Positions 55,720-64,000 of a stretch of DNA of 64,000 nt are shown here, one piece after another. The notes below the pieces were generated by a model. That model saw only the letters and a list, made by a program, of their open reading frames with translations, made no database searches and was not told the origin of the DNA. Every line of letters begins with the position of its first letter. Within the stretch, counting starts at the first letter, position 1. The DNA lies in NCBI RefSeq assembly GCF_014650435.1, contig NZ_BMUY01000009.1:248001-312000 (forward strand), in the 5' to 3' direction. This DNA comes from Streptomyces tendae (GTDB taxonomy: Bacteria; Actinomycetota; Actinomycetes; Streptomycetales; Streptomycetaceae). The position numbers and the translations under genes were made by a program.

Positions 55720-57075
55720 GTGGAGCCCGATCTGTTCACCGCCGCAGCCGAAGAACGCCAGGAGAAGGACCCGACCGGCAGCCCCCTCGCCGTGCGGATG
55801 CGCCCGCGCACCCTCGACGAGGTCGTCGGCCAGCAGCACCTGCTCAAGCCCGGATCCCCGCTGCGCCGCCTGGTCGGCGAGGGCGCGTCCGGTCCCGCGG
55901 GGCCCTCGTCGGTCATCCTCTGGGGGCCGCCTGGCACCGGCAAGACCACCCTGGCGTACGTCGTCTCCAAGGCCACCAACAAGCGCTTCGTGGAGCTGTC
56001 GGCGATCACCGCGGGCGTCAAGGAGGTCCGCGCGGTCATCGACGGCGCCCGCCGCGCGGTCGGCGGGTACGGCAAGGAGACCGTCCTCTTCCTCGACGAG
56101 ATCCACCGCTTCAGCAAGGCCCAGCAGGACTCCCTGCTCCCGGCCGTGGAGAACCGCTGGGTCACCCTGATCGCCGCCACCACCGAGAACCCGTACTTCT
56201 CGGTGATCTCCCCGCTCCTGTCCCGCTCCCTGCTCCTGACCCTCGAACCCCTCACCGACGACGACGTCCGGGACCTGCTGCGCCGCGCCCTGACCGACGA
56301 GCGCGGCCTGGGCGGCGCCGTCACCCTGCCCGAGGACACCGAGGAGCACCTCCTGCGCATCGCCGGCGGCGACGCCCGCCGTGCGCTGACCGCGCTGGAG
56401 GCCGCCGCCGGGGCCGCGCTCGACAAGGGCGAGGCGGAGATCGGGCTGACCACGCTGGAGGAGACGGTCGACCGCGCCGCGGTGAAGTACGACCGCGACG
56501 GCGACCAGCACTACGACGTCGCCAGCGCCCTGATCAAGTCCATCCGCGGCTCCGACGTGGACGCCGCCCTGCACTACCTGGCCCGGATGATCGAGGCCGG
56601 CGAGGACCCACGCTTCATCGCCCGGCGCCTGATGATCTCCGCCAGCGAGGACATCGGCCTGGCCGATCCGAACGCACTGCAGATCGCCGTCGCCGCCGCC
56701 CAGGCCGTCGCCATGATCGGCTTCCCCGAAGCCGCCCTCACCCTCAGCCACGCCACCATCGCCCTGGCGCTGGCCCCCAAGTCCAACGCCGCGACCACCG
56801 CCATCGGCGCAGCCCTGGACGACGTGCGCAAGGGGCACGCCGGCCCGGTCCCGGCGCACCTGCGCGACAGCCACTACAAGGGCGCCGGCAAGCTGGGACA
56901 CGGCCAGGGGTACGTGTACCCGCACGACCTGCCCGAGGGCATCGCCGCCCAGCAGTACGCCCCGGACGGGCTGAAGGAGCGGACGTACTACACACCGACC
57001 CGGCACGGCGCCGAGGCCCGGTACGCGGACGCTGTGGAGTGGACCCGCGGGCACCTCGGTCGCAAGCCGTCCTGA
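55720..57075 (+). CDS. rarA: Replication-associated recombination protein A (RarA/MgsA AAA ATPase)
   Basis: A 451-residue AAA+ protein of the RarA family. RMRPRTLDEVVGQQHLL opens the domain, Walker A is GPPGTGKTT, Walker B FLDEIHRFSK, sensor AATTENPYFS, and the C-terminal part (LARMIEAGEDPRFIARRLMI, GQGYVYPHDLPEG) is the tetramerising domain. It acts at stalled forks. GTG 55720 lies seven bases after TAGGGT (55707-55712) with no ribosome site, so probably leaderless. Confidence 0.95.
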   Translation: MEPDLFTAAAEERQEKDPTGSPLAVRMRPRTLDEVVGQQHLLKPGSPLRRLVGEGASGPAGPSSVILWGPPGTGKTTLAYVVSKATNKRFVELSAITAGVKEVRAVIDGARRAVGGYGKETVLFLDEIHRFSKAQQDSLLPAVENRWVTLIAATTENPYFSVISPLLSRSLLLTLEPLTDDDVRDLLRRALTDERGLGGAVTLPEDTEEHLLRIAGGDARRALTALEAAAGAALDKGEAEIGLTTLEETVDRAAVKYDRDGDQHYDVASALIKSIRGSDVDAALHYLARMIEAGEDPRFIARRLMISASEDIGLADPNALQIAVAAAQAVAMIGFPEAALTLSHATIALALAPKSNAATTAIGAALDDVRKGHAGPVPAHLRDSHYKGAGKLGHGQGYVYPHDLPEGIAAQQYAPDGLKERTYYTPTRHGAEARYADAVEWTRGHLGRKPS

Positions 57076-57368
57076 GCAGCCTGTAGAATCCCTCCAAGCG
57101 CCGTGTCCCGTGCAGTCAGAACGGGACGACCGGCCGGAACCCTCACGGGTTCCAGGAGCGTCGCGCACCGTCGATGGTGTCGCGGGCAGCCCACCACCAC
57201 CCGGAGTTCCGGGAGCGGTCGGTGGGCCACTCGCGTGCTGCACGTATGTGCCCAGACCAGGGAGCGGCTGCCCGGCAGGTCCCGAGCGGACCCGGCGGGT
57301 TTCCCCGGCTGCGGATTGCGACCTCCCTCAACCCTGACAAGCCGGAACCTAGAGAAGAGACACAGACA
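57076..57368 (+). promoter_or_regulatory. Promoter and long leader of rpsD
   Basis: TGTAGAAT (TAGAAT at 57084-57089) is a good extended -10; the -35 is weak. The leader would be about 270 bases. It has a stem-loop GGAACCC-TCAC-GGGTTCC (57136-57153) and other GC-rich inverted parts. Short ORFs in it are shadows. S4 represses its own operon through a leader RNA in other bacteria; a similar role here is only a guess. Confidence 0.45.
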
Positions 57369-57983
57369 GTGGCGAACCAGTCCCGCCCCAAGGTCAAGAA
57401 GTCGCGTGCCCTCGGCATCGCGCTGACCCCGAAGGCCGTCAAGTACTTCGAGGCCCGCCCCTACCCGCCGGGCGAGCACGGCCGCGGCCGCAAGCAGAAC
57501 TCGGACTACAAGGTCCGTCTGCTCGAGAAGCAGCGTCTGCGCGCGCAGTACGACCTCAGCGAGCGTCAGCTCGTCCGCGCCTACGAGCGTGCCTCCAAGA
57601 CCAACATGAAGACCGGTGAGGCCCTGGTCATCGAGCTGGAGCGCCGTCTCGACGCGCTGGTCCTGCGTTCGGGCATCGCCCGCACGATCTACCAGGCCCG
57701 CCAGATGGTCGTCCACGGCCACATCCAGGTCAACGGCCAGAAGGTCGACAAGCCGTCCTTCCGCGTCCGCCCGGACGACGTGGTGCAGGTGCGCGAGCGC
57801 TCCAAGGAGAAGACGCTCTTCACCATCGCCCGCGAGGGTGGCTTCGCCCCCGACGGCGAGACCCCGCGCTACCTCCAGGTGAACCTCAAGGCCCTGGCGT
57901 TCCGCCTGGACCGCGAGCCGAACCGCAAGGAGATCCCGGTGATCTGCGACGAGCAGCTCGTCGTCGAGTACTACGCCCGCTGA
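57369..57983 (+). CDS. rpsD: Ribosomal protein S4
   Basis: A 204-residue primary 16S rRNA-binding protein of the 30S subunit. The S4 RNA-binding domain (RRLDALVLRSGIARTIYQARQMVVHGHIQVNG) is present. The N-terminus (ANQSRPKVKKSRALG) lacks the four zinc cysteines of the C+ form, so this is the zinc-independent type. GTG 57369 follows AGAGAAGAGA. Unlike in many bacteria it is not in the alpha operon. Confidence 0.97.
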   Translation: MANQSRPKVKKSRALGIALTPKAVKYFEARPYPPGEHGRGRKQNSDYKVRLLEKQRLRAQYDLSERQLVRAYERASKTNMKTGEALVIELERRLDALVLRSGIARTIYQARQMVVHGHIQVNGQKVDKPSFRVRPDDVVQVRERSKEKTLFTIAREGGFAPDGETPRYLQVNLKALAFRLDREPNRKEIPVICDEQLVVEYYAR

Positions 57984-58016
57984 CCCCAGCCCCGGCGCAG
58001 TACCACCCGCGGTACC

Positions 58017-60206
58017 TCAGCCCGCCGTCTCCCCGCCCTTCCGGGTGGGCGAGGCGGCGGGCTTCGCCGTCCGGGCGTTAGCCGCGGCCCGCCCCCCGGC
58101 GGTCGAGCGCGGCGCCGGCAGCGAGACGGCCACCCCGGGCCGGCGCAGCGCCCGCGCCACCGCCTCCCGGCGGCCCAGCAGCGTCCCGTGCCGTACGCAC
58201 TCCTCGTACCGCTCGTCGCCCAGCTGCTCCCGGGCCGCCGCCTCGCACAGCTCGTGCGGCGCGTTGTAGTGCGCCGAGCCGAACAGCGGCAACCCCACCG
58301 ACGGCCACATCCGGCCCGCCGCGCCCTGGAGCACCGCGGCCTCAGCCGCATCGCCCTCCGCCACCGTGACCAGGGCGAGCAGCTCCACCGCCAGCACCGA
58401 GCCGAGCTGGTCGCGGAAGCGGTGCGCACTGCCCAGGCAGTCGGCCAGCAGCTCGCGGGCGCGCAGCGGCTCGCCCTCGCTCCAGGCCGCGTACGCCAGC
58501 ACGTACAGGGCGTATCCCCGCGCCCAGCGCTCCCCGTGGTCCTCGCACACCCGGCGCACGTCCTCGCACAGGCGCACCGCGTCCGGCAGGTCGCCCTGGA
58601 AGGCCCGCGCCATCGCCAGCTCCACCTGGCCCATCAGCACGTTGCTGTTCAGCTCACCGATCTCCCGGTAGCGGTGCAGCGCGGAGCGCAACAGCCGCTC
58701 CGCGCGCGGCATGTCGTCGCTCACCAGGGCCAGACAGCCGGTGCGGTGCTCCGCGTACGCCACCGCCGTCGGGTTCGCCGAGCGCTCCGCCTCCTCGCGG
58801 CACTCCTGGAGCGCCGCCAGCGCCGGCACCGTGTCGCCCTGCAGGATCGCCACGTAGGCCAGCACCCACAGCGCCTTCAGCCGGGACTGCTCGCCCGCCG
58901 TCGGCTCCGCGTCCAGCCGCACCGCCTGCTCCAGCCAGTGCCGCCCCTCCGACAGCCGTCCGCAGCCGACCCAGTGGAACCACAGGGCTCCCGCCAGGTA
59001 CTGGCCCAGGTGCGCCCCGTCCGGCTCGTCCAGGCAGTGCTCCAGGGCGCCGCGCAGATTCGGCAGCTCGGCGTCCACCCGCGCGGCGACCTCGCCCTGG
59101 CGCGGCGAGAACCACTCCAGCTCGCACCAGGTCGCCAGGCCCACGTACCAGTCCCGGTGCCGCCGCCGCAGCCGGTCCGCGTCCCCCGTCGCCGCCAGCC
59201 AGTCGGCGCCGTACGCCCGTACCGTGTCGAGCATCCGGTAGCGCACCCCGGCCGGGGACTCCTCGCGGGTCAGCACGGACTGCGCGAGCAGGGCGGACAG
59301 GACGTCGAGCACGTCGTCGGCCGGCAGCCCGTCCCCGCTGCACACGTACTCGGCGGCCTCCAGGTCGAACGGGCCGGCGAACACCGACAGCCGCGCCCAC
59401 AGCAGCCGCTCGGGCGGCGTGCACAGCTCGTGGCTCCAGCCGATCGCCGTGCGCAGCGTCCGGTGCCTGGGCAGCGCGGTGCGGTCCCCGCCCGTCAGCA
59501 GCCGGAAGCGGTCGTCCAGGCGGCGCAGTACCTGCCCCGGCGACAGCGCGCCCAGACGCCCCGCCGCCAGCTCGATCGCCAGCGGGATGCCGTCCAGCCG
59601 CCGGCACAGCTCGCGCACCTCCCGCTGGTCCGCGTCCGGGTCGGCGGCATAGCCGCAGGTGACGCTCCGCTGACCGGCCCGGACCGTCAGCAGCTCCATC
59701 GCCTCCTCCGTCCCCAGCGGCGCCAGCGGGACGAGCCGCTCCCCGGCCACGCCCAGCGGTCTGCGCCCCACCGCCAGCACCCGCAGCCCCGGGGCCCGGC
59801 CCAGCAGCTCGGTCACCAGCGCCGCGCAGGCGTCCACCAGATGCTCGACCCCGTCCAGGAGCAGCAGCAGCTCCCGCTCGGCCAGGTGCGCGACCAGCGT
59901 CTCCCGGGGCAGCCTGGTCGTGTGGTCGGTCAGGCCCAGCGCCTCCACGACCGCGTAGTCGACGAACTCCTCGTCGCGCACCGGCGCCAGCTGCACCCGC
60001 CACACCCCGTCCCGGGGCGCGCGGCGCGCCGCCGCCCGCGCCGCCAGCCGGGACTTGCCGACGCCACCGGCGCCGGTGACGGTCACCAGCCGTGCGGAGT
60101 CCAGTGTCCGGGCCAGCTCCGCCAGTTGTGCCGCTCTGCCCACGAACGTGTCGAGCTCCAGCGGGAGGTTGCCGTGCGGGATGCCGTCGCGCCGATGGTC
60201 TCGCAT
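58017..60206 (-). CDS. AfsR-like STAND ATPase without a DNA-binding domain
   Basis: A 729-residue protein. The NB-ARC-type nucleotide-binding region starts at once: FVGRAAQLAELARTL (21-35), Walker A GAGGVGKS (45-52), Walker B LLLLLDGVEHL, and GIPLAIELAAGRL (the GLPLA motif). A winged-helix-like region and a TPR-like helical array (~400-690) follow. AfsR/SARP and LuxR relatives carry a DNA-binding part at one end; none is seen here, so it may work through a partner. The start at 60206 is nine bases after a TACGCT -10 and has no ribosome site. Tail is Ala/Lys/Arg-rich. Confidence 0.85.
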   Translation of the reverse strand: MRDHRRDGIPHGNLPLELDTFVGRAAQLAELARTLDSARLVTVTGAGGVGKSRLAARAAARRAPRDGVWRVQLAPVRDEEFVDYAVVEALGLTDHTTRLPRETLVAHLAERELLLLLDGVEHLVDACAALVTELLGRAPGLRVLAVGRRPLGVAGERLVPLAPLGTEEAMELLTVRAGQRSVTCGYAADPDADQREVRELCRRLDGIPLAIELAAGRLGALSPGQVLRRLDDRFRLLTGGDRTALPRHRTLRTAIGWSHELCTPPERLLWARLSVFAGPFDLEAAEYVCSGDGLPADDVLDVLSALLAQSVLTREESPAGVRYRMLDTVRAYGADWLAATGDADRLRRRHRDWYVGLATWCELEWFSPRQGEVAARVDAELPNLRGALEHCLDEPDGAHLGQYLAGALWFHWVGCGRLSEGRHWLEQAVRLDAEPTAGEQSRLKALWVLAYVAILQGDTVPALAALQECREEAERSANPTAVAYAEHRTGCLALVSDDMPRAERLLRSALHRYREIGELNSNVLMGQVELAMARAFQGDLPDAVRLCEDVRRVCEDHGERWARGYALYVLAYAAWSEGEPLRARELLADCLGSAHRFRDQLGSVLAVELLALVTVAEGDAAEAAVLQGAAGRMWPSVGLPLFGSAHYNAPHELCEAAAREQLGDERYEECVRHGTLLGRREAVARALRRPGVAVSLPAPRSTAGGRAAANARTAKPAASPTRKGGETAG

Positions 60207-60215
60207 GAAACACGG

Positions 60216-60245
60216 AGCGTACTGAACCGTATTCACTGCGTACAA
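60216..60245 (-). promoter_or_regulatory. Promoter of the STAND ATPase gene with possible operator
   Basis: On the minus strand TTGTAC (60245-60240) and TACGCT (60221-60216) are 18 bases apart, ending nine bases before ATG 60206. The spacer holds an imperfect inverted repeat (AGTGAA..TTCAGT, within 60222-60238) that could bind a regulator. Confidence 0.5.
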
Positions 60246-60371
60246 TCGCTTCGCCGAACCGGACCGCCCCGCGCCGCGCGCGACCGGGAATCCGGTACGG
60301 AGCCCCGCGCCCGGCGCGATAGGCTCGGTGCACGACTTTCCCGATGTTCAGGCACGTCTTTCAGGGAGCGG

Positions 60372-60821
60372 GTGCACACAGTGTCCGGTGGCGAGGTGGC
60401 CGGGATCCTGGTGGCCGTCTTCTGGGCGATCCTGGTCTCCTTCCTCGCCGTCGCACTGGCGAGGCTGGCCCAGACGCTCAGGACGACCACCAAACTCGTG
60501 GCGGACGTGACCGACCAGGCCGTCCCGCTGCTGGCCGACGCCTCCGCGGCGGTGCGCAGCGCGCAGACCCAGATCGACCGGGTCGACGCGATCGCCTCCG
60601 ACGTCCAGGAGGTCACCTCGAACGCCTCGGCGCTGTCCACCACCGTGGCCTCCACCTTCGGCGGCCCGCTGGTCAAGGTCGCGGCGTTCGGGTACGGCGT
60701 GCGCCGGGCACTCGGCGGTCGCAAGGAGGACATGTCCGCCCCCGCCGACCAGGCGCGGCGCACCGTGATCGTGGGCCGTACGCTCCCGGCCGCGCGGCGG
60801 ACGAAGCGGAAGAAGGGCTGA
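60372..60821 (+). CDS. DUF948-type single-pass membrane protein
   Basis: A 149-residue protein. One helix at ~12-32 (GILVAVFWAILVSFLAVALA) is followed by a long amphipathic helix with the DUF948 pattern (TTKLVADVTDQAVPLLADASAAVRSAQTQIDRVDAIASDV), then a short basic end. Typical of small actinobacterial/firmicute envelope proteins of unknown function. The start is either GTG 60372, with GGGAG three bases away, or GTG 60381. It precedes a similar small gene and alaS in a likely operon. Confidence 0.85.
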   Translation: MHTVSGGEVAGILVAVFWAILVSFLAVALARLAQTLRTTTKLVADVTDQAVPLLADASAAVRSAQTQIDRVDAIASDVQEVTSNASALSTTVASTFGGPLVKVAAFGYGVRRALGGRKEDMSAPADQARRTVIVGRTLPAARRTKRKKG

Positions 60822-60828
60822 CCGAGCG

Positions 60829-61185
60829 ATGTTCCGCCGTACGTTCTGGTTCGGCACCGGCGTGGCCGCCGGTGTGTGGGCCACCACCAAGGTCAACCGG
60901 AAGCTCAAGCAGCTCACCCCCGACAGCCTCGCCGCCACCGCGGCGAACAAGGCGCTCGACGTGGGCACCCGGGTCAAGGACCGCGCGGTGGGTTTCGCGC
61001 TCGACGTCCGCGACAACATGGCCCAGCGGGAGGCCGAACTGGACGACGCGCTGGGCCTGAACGCCCCCGTCGACCGTGAACTGCCCGCACTGCGGCAGCA
61101 CGCCGCCATCGAGAACCGCAACGACCCGAAGTCCGTCGTCGACCTGCGGACGACGTACTCGTACAACCGGAATGAGGACCACTGA
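60829..61185 (+). CDS. Small conserved membrane-associated protein
   Basis: A 118-residue protein with an N-terminal hydrophobic, Gly/Ala-rich segment (FWFGTGVAAGVWATTKV, ~7-23) and a charged helical remainder (KLKQLTPDSLAATAANKAL, NMAQREAELDDALGL). It sits between the DUF948 gene and alaS, an arrangement common in Streptomyces, and its stop overlaps the alaS start by one base. Function unknown. ATG 60829 lacks a strong site; it starts seven bases after the previous stop. Confidence 0.8.
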   Translation: MFRRTFWFGTGVAAGVWATTKVNRKLKQLTPDSLAATAANKALDVGTRVKDRAVGFALDVRDNMAQREAELDDALGLNAPVDRELPALRQHAAIENRNDPKSVVDLRTTYSYNRNEDH

Positions 61186-63857
61186 TGGAGTCGGCCGAGA
61201 TTCGTCGCCGCTGGTTGAGCTTCTTCGAGGAGCGCGGTCACACCGTCGTCCCTTCGGCGTCGCTCATCGCGGACGACCCGACTCTGCTCCTCGTCCCGGC
61301 CGGCATGGTGCCCTTCAAGCCCTACTTCCTGGGTGAGGTCAAGCCGCCCTTCGACCGCGCCACCAGCGTGCAGAAGTGCGTGCGCACGCCGGACATCGAA
61401 GAGGTCGGCAAGACCACCCGGCACGGCACGTTCTTCCAGATGTGCGGCAACTTCTCCTTCGGCGACTACTTCAAGGAAGGCGCCATCAAGTACGCCTGGG
61501 AGCTGCTCACCAGCGCCCAGGACAAGGGCGGTTACGGCCTCGACCCCGAGCGCCTGTGGATCACCGTGTACAAGGACGACGACGAGGCCGAGCGCATCTG
61601 GCACGACGTCGTGGGCGTCCCCTCCGAGCGCATCCAGCGCCTCGGCAAGAAGGACAACTACTGGTCCATGGGCGTCCCCGGACCCTGCGGCCCCTGCTCC
61701 GAGATCAACTACGACCGCGGCCCCGAGTTCGGCGCCGAGGGCGGCCCCGCCGTCAACGACGAGCGGTACGTGGAGATCTGGAACCTCGTCTTCATGCAGT
61801 ACGAGCGGGGCGAGGGCATCGGCAAGGAGGAGTTCGAGATCCTCGGCGAGCTGCCGAGCAAGAACATCGACACCGGCCTCGGCCTGGAGCGCCTCGCCAT
61901 GATTCTGCAGGGCGTGCAGAACATGTACGAGATCGACACCTCCATGGCCGTCATCAACAAGGCCACCGAACTGACCGGCGTGGCCTACGGCGACGCCCAG
62001 GCCTCGGACGTCTCCCTTCGCGTGGTCACCGACCACATGCGCACCTCCGTGATGCTCATCGGCGACGGCGTCACCCCCGGCAACGAGGGCCGCGGCTACG
62101 TGCTGCGCCGCATCATGCGCCGCGCCATCCGCAACATGCGGCTGCTCGGCGCCACCGGGCCGGTCGTCAAGGACCTGATCGACGTCGTGATCGGCATGAT
62201 GGGGCAGCAGTACCCCGAGCTGATCACCGACCGCGAGCGGATCGAGAAGGTCGCCCTCGCCGAGGAGAACGCCTTCCTGAAGACGCTGAAGGCCGGCACC
62301 AACATCCTCGACACCGCCGTCACCGACACCAAGGCCGCGGGCGGCACCGTCCTCGCCGGCGACAAGGCGTTCCTGCTCCACGACACCTGGGGCTTCCCGA
62401 TCGACCTCACCCTGGAGATGGCCGCCGAGCAGGGGCTGTCCGTGGACGAGGACGGCTTCCGCCGCCTGATGAAGGAGCAGCGGGAGCGCGCCAAGGCCGA
62501 CGCCCAGGCCAAGAAGACCGGCCACGCCGGTGCCGGTGCCTACCGGGAGATCGCCGACAAGGCCGGTGCCACCGACTTCGTCGGCTACACCGACACCGAG
62601 ACCGAGTCCACGATCGTCGGCATCCTCGTCGACGGCGCCTCCTCCCCGGCCGCCACCGAGGGCGACGAGGTCGAGATCGTCCTGGACCGCACCCCGTTCT
62701 ACGCCGAGGGCGGCGGCCAGATCGGCGACACCGGCCGGATCCGGGTCGACACCGGCGCCGTGATCGAGGTCCGCGACTGCCAGAAGCCGGTGCCGGGCGT
62801 CTACGTCCACAAGGGCGTCGTCCAGGTCGGCGAGGTCACCGTCGGTGCCAAGGCCCAGGCAGCCATCGACGACCGCCGCCGCAAGGCCATCGCCCGCGCC
62901 CACTCGGCGACCCACCTCACCCACCAGGCGCTGCGCGACGCCCTCGGCCCGACGGCCGCGCAGGCCGGTTCCGAGAACCAGCCCGGCCGCTTCCGCTTCG
63001 ACTTCGGCTCGCCGTCCGCCGTGCCGACGGCCGTGATGACCGACGTCGAGCAGAAGATCAACGAGGTGCTCGCCCGCGACCTCGACGTCCGCGCCGACGT
63101 CATGGGCATCGACGAGGCCAGGAAGCAGGGCGCCATCGCCGAGTTCGGCGAGAAGTACGGCGAGCGCGTGCGTGTGGTGACCATCGGCGACTTCTCCAAG
63201 GAGCTGTGCGGCGGCACCCACGTGCACAACACCGCCCAGCTCGGCCTGGTCAAGCTGCTCGGTGAGTCCTCCATCGGCTCCGGTGTGCGCCGTATCGAGG
63301 CACTGGTCGGCGTGGACGCCTACAGCTTCCTCGCCCGCGAGCACACGGTCGTCGCCCAGCTCCAGGAGCTGATCAAGGGCCGCCCCGAGGAGCTGCCGGA
63401 GAAGGTCTCCGCGATGCTCGGCAAGCTCAAGGACGCCGAGAAGGAGATCGAGAAGTTCCGCGCCGAGAAGGTCCTCCAGGCCGCCGGCGGTCTCGCCGAC
63501 TCCGCCAAGGACGTGCGAGGCGTGGCCCTGGTGACCGGCCAGGTCCCCGACGGCACCACCGCCGACGACCTGCGCAAGCTGGTCCTCGACGTGCGCGGCC
63601 GCATCCAGGGCGGCCGGGCCGCCGTGGTCGCCCTGTTCACCACGGTCAACGGCAAGCCCCTCACCGTCATCGCCACCAACGAGGCCGCCCGCGAGCGTGG
63701 CCTCAAGGCCGGTGACCTGGTGCGCACCGCCGCCAAGACCCTCGGCGGCGGCGGTGGCGGCAAGCCGGACGTCGCCCAGGGCGGCGGCCAGAACCCGGCC
63801 GCCATCGGTGACGCGGTCGCCGCCGTCGAGCGCCTCGTGGCGGACACCGCCAAGTGA
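61185..63857 (+). CDS. alaS: Alanyl-tRNA synthetase
   Basis: An 890-residue class II enzyme. Catalytic domain with RRRWLSFFEERGHTVVPS and VRTPDIEEVGKTTRHGTFFQM; tRNA-recognition domain; editing domain with HSATHLTHQALR (~560-570) and CGGTHVHNT, which hold the zinc ligands; and the C-terminal coiled-coil/C-Ala part with the GGGGGGKPDVAQGGG signature near 858. Complete. ATG 61185 overlaps the previous stop. Coupled downstream to ruvX by a four-base overlap. Confidence 0.97.
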   Translation: MESAEIRRRWLSFFEERGHTVVPSASLIADDPTLLLVPAGMVPFKPYFLGEVKPPFDRATSVQKCVRTPDIEEVGKTTRHGTFFQMCGNFSFGDYFKEGAIKYAWELLTSAQDKGGYGLDPERLWITVYKDDDEAERIWHDVVGVPSERIQRLGKKDNYWSMGVPGPCGPCSEINYDRGPEFGAEGGPAVNDERYVEIWNLVFMQYERGEGIGKEEFEILGELPSKNIDTGLGLERLAMILQGVQNMYEIDTSMAVINKATELTGVAYGDAQASDVSLRVVTDHMRTSVMLIGDGVTPGNEGRGYVLRRIMRRAIRNMRLLGATGPVVKDLIDVVIGMMGQQYPELITDRERIEKVALAEENAFLKTLKAGTNILDTAVTDTKAAGGTVLAGDKAFLLHDTWGFPIDLTLEMAAEQGLSVDEDGFRRLMKEQRERAKADAQAKKTGHAGAGAYREIADKAGATDFVGYTDTETESTIVGILVDGASSPAATEGDEVEIVLDRTPFYAEGGGQIGDTGRIRVDTGAVIEVRDCQKPVPGVYVHKGVVQVGEVTVGAKAQAAIDDRRRKAIARAHSATHLTHQALRDALGPTAAQAGSENQPGRFRFDFGSPSAVPTAVMTDVEQKINEVLARDLDVRADVMGIDEARKQGAIAEFGEKYGERVRVVTIGDFSKELCGGTHVHNTAQLGLVKLLGESSIGSGVRRIEALVGVDAYSFLAREHTVVAQLQELIKGRPEELPEKVSAMLGKLKDAEKEIEKFRAEKVLQAAGGLADSAKDVRGVALVTGQVPDGTTADDLRKLVLDVRGRIQGGRAAVVALFTTVNGKPLTVIATNEAARERGLKAGDLVRTAAKTLGGGGGGKPDVAQGGGQNPAAIGDAVAAVERLVADTAK

Positions 63858-64000
63858 GCACGCCCGAGAACGACCGGACGGACGGCCCGGTGATGCGCCG
63901 CGGCCGCCGCCTGGCCGTCGACGTCGGCGACGCCCGCATCGGGGTCGCCTCCTGCGACCCCGACGGCATCCTCGCCACCCCGGTGGAGACCGTCCCCGGC
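63854..64000 (+). CDS. ruvX: Start of RuvX/YqgF, putative Holliday-junction resolvase (3' truncated)
   Basis: Forty-nine codons are visible before the window ends. After a polar stretch comes RRGRRLAVDVGDARIGVASCDPDG, the RNase H-like first strand with catalytic Asp (DVGDARIG) typical of YqgF, which processes 16S rRNA 5' ends in some bacteria. GTG 63854 overlaps the alaS stop. The alaS-ruvX order is widely conserved. Confidence 0.9.
   Translation, partial: MSTPENDRTDGPVMRRGRRLAVDVGDARIGVASCDPDGILATPVETVPG

Overview
The window is chromosomal DNA of a Streptomyces, or a very close relative. Very high G+C, frequent GTG starts, tightly overlapping genes, an SsgB sporulation protein, phosphatidylinositol-mannoside genes and many actinobacterial small proteins all point that way. 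Gene order matches the conserved core segment that runs, in reverse numbering, from cobT to alaS in the S. coelicolor chromosome. I see no insertion sequence, prophage, integrase or CRISPR array. Most of the window is ordinary housekeeping DNA.

Layout. 1-6.5 kb: a gene end of unknown function, then a long structured leader, a BluB-CobT fusion with a huge disordered N-terminus, a CobA/CysG-type methyltransferase and a TrmH-type RNA methyltransferase (corrinoid/siroheme). 6.5-10.3 kb: Ser/Thr kinase, small membrane protein, phosphotransferase-fold protein and zinc-ribbon protein. 10.3-10.8 kb: a minus-strand tRNA cluster (Gly, Cys, three Val-GAC). 10.9-17.3 kb: pabB-pabC (p-aminobenzoate/folate), a double GNAT protein, DsbA-like protein, small membrane proteins, a CGNR regulator, ssgB and a PGPGW membrane protein. 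17.36-25.07 kb: a sugar ABC-transport operon with a YesL-like protein and a PL26-type exo-rhamnogalacturonan lyase, flanked on both sides by identical tRNA-Val(CAC) genes and preceded by a clean promoter with LacI-type operators. 25.2-28 kb: a DnaQ-like exonuclease divergent from a DUF4365 gene and a coupled unknown gene.

28-38.5 kb: thrS, an AP4A-phosphorylase-like HIT protein, a large unknown membrane protein, an EF-G-like GTPase, and the pgsA-acyltransferase-pimA operon that starts PI-mannoside synthesis. 38.5-43.3 kb: pdxS-pdxT (pyridoxal phosphate), a YebC regulator, ruvC-ruvA-ruvB. 43.4-50.4 kb: yajC, secD, secF, apt and relA; relA has a candidate sigma-R promoter lying inside the apt terminator. 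50.4-57 kb: a DUF349 protein, a cyclophilin, an MBL hydrolase, hisS, VKOR and rarA. 57-64 kb: rpsD, an AfsR-like STAND ATPase, two small accessory proteins, alaS and the start of ruvX.

The most interesting items are the terminator-containing leader before bluB-cobT, the tRNA-flanked rhamnogalacturonan locus, the DUF4365 two-gene unit beside an exonuclease, the sigma-R promoter nested in a terminator before relA, and the EF-G paralogue with an altered G4 motif. Many genes have a TAnnnT hexamer 6-9 nt before the start codon and no ribosome binding site, which suggests widespread leaderless transcripts.
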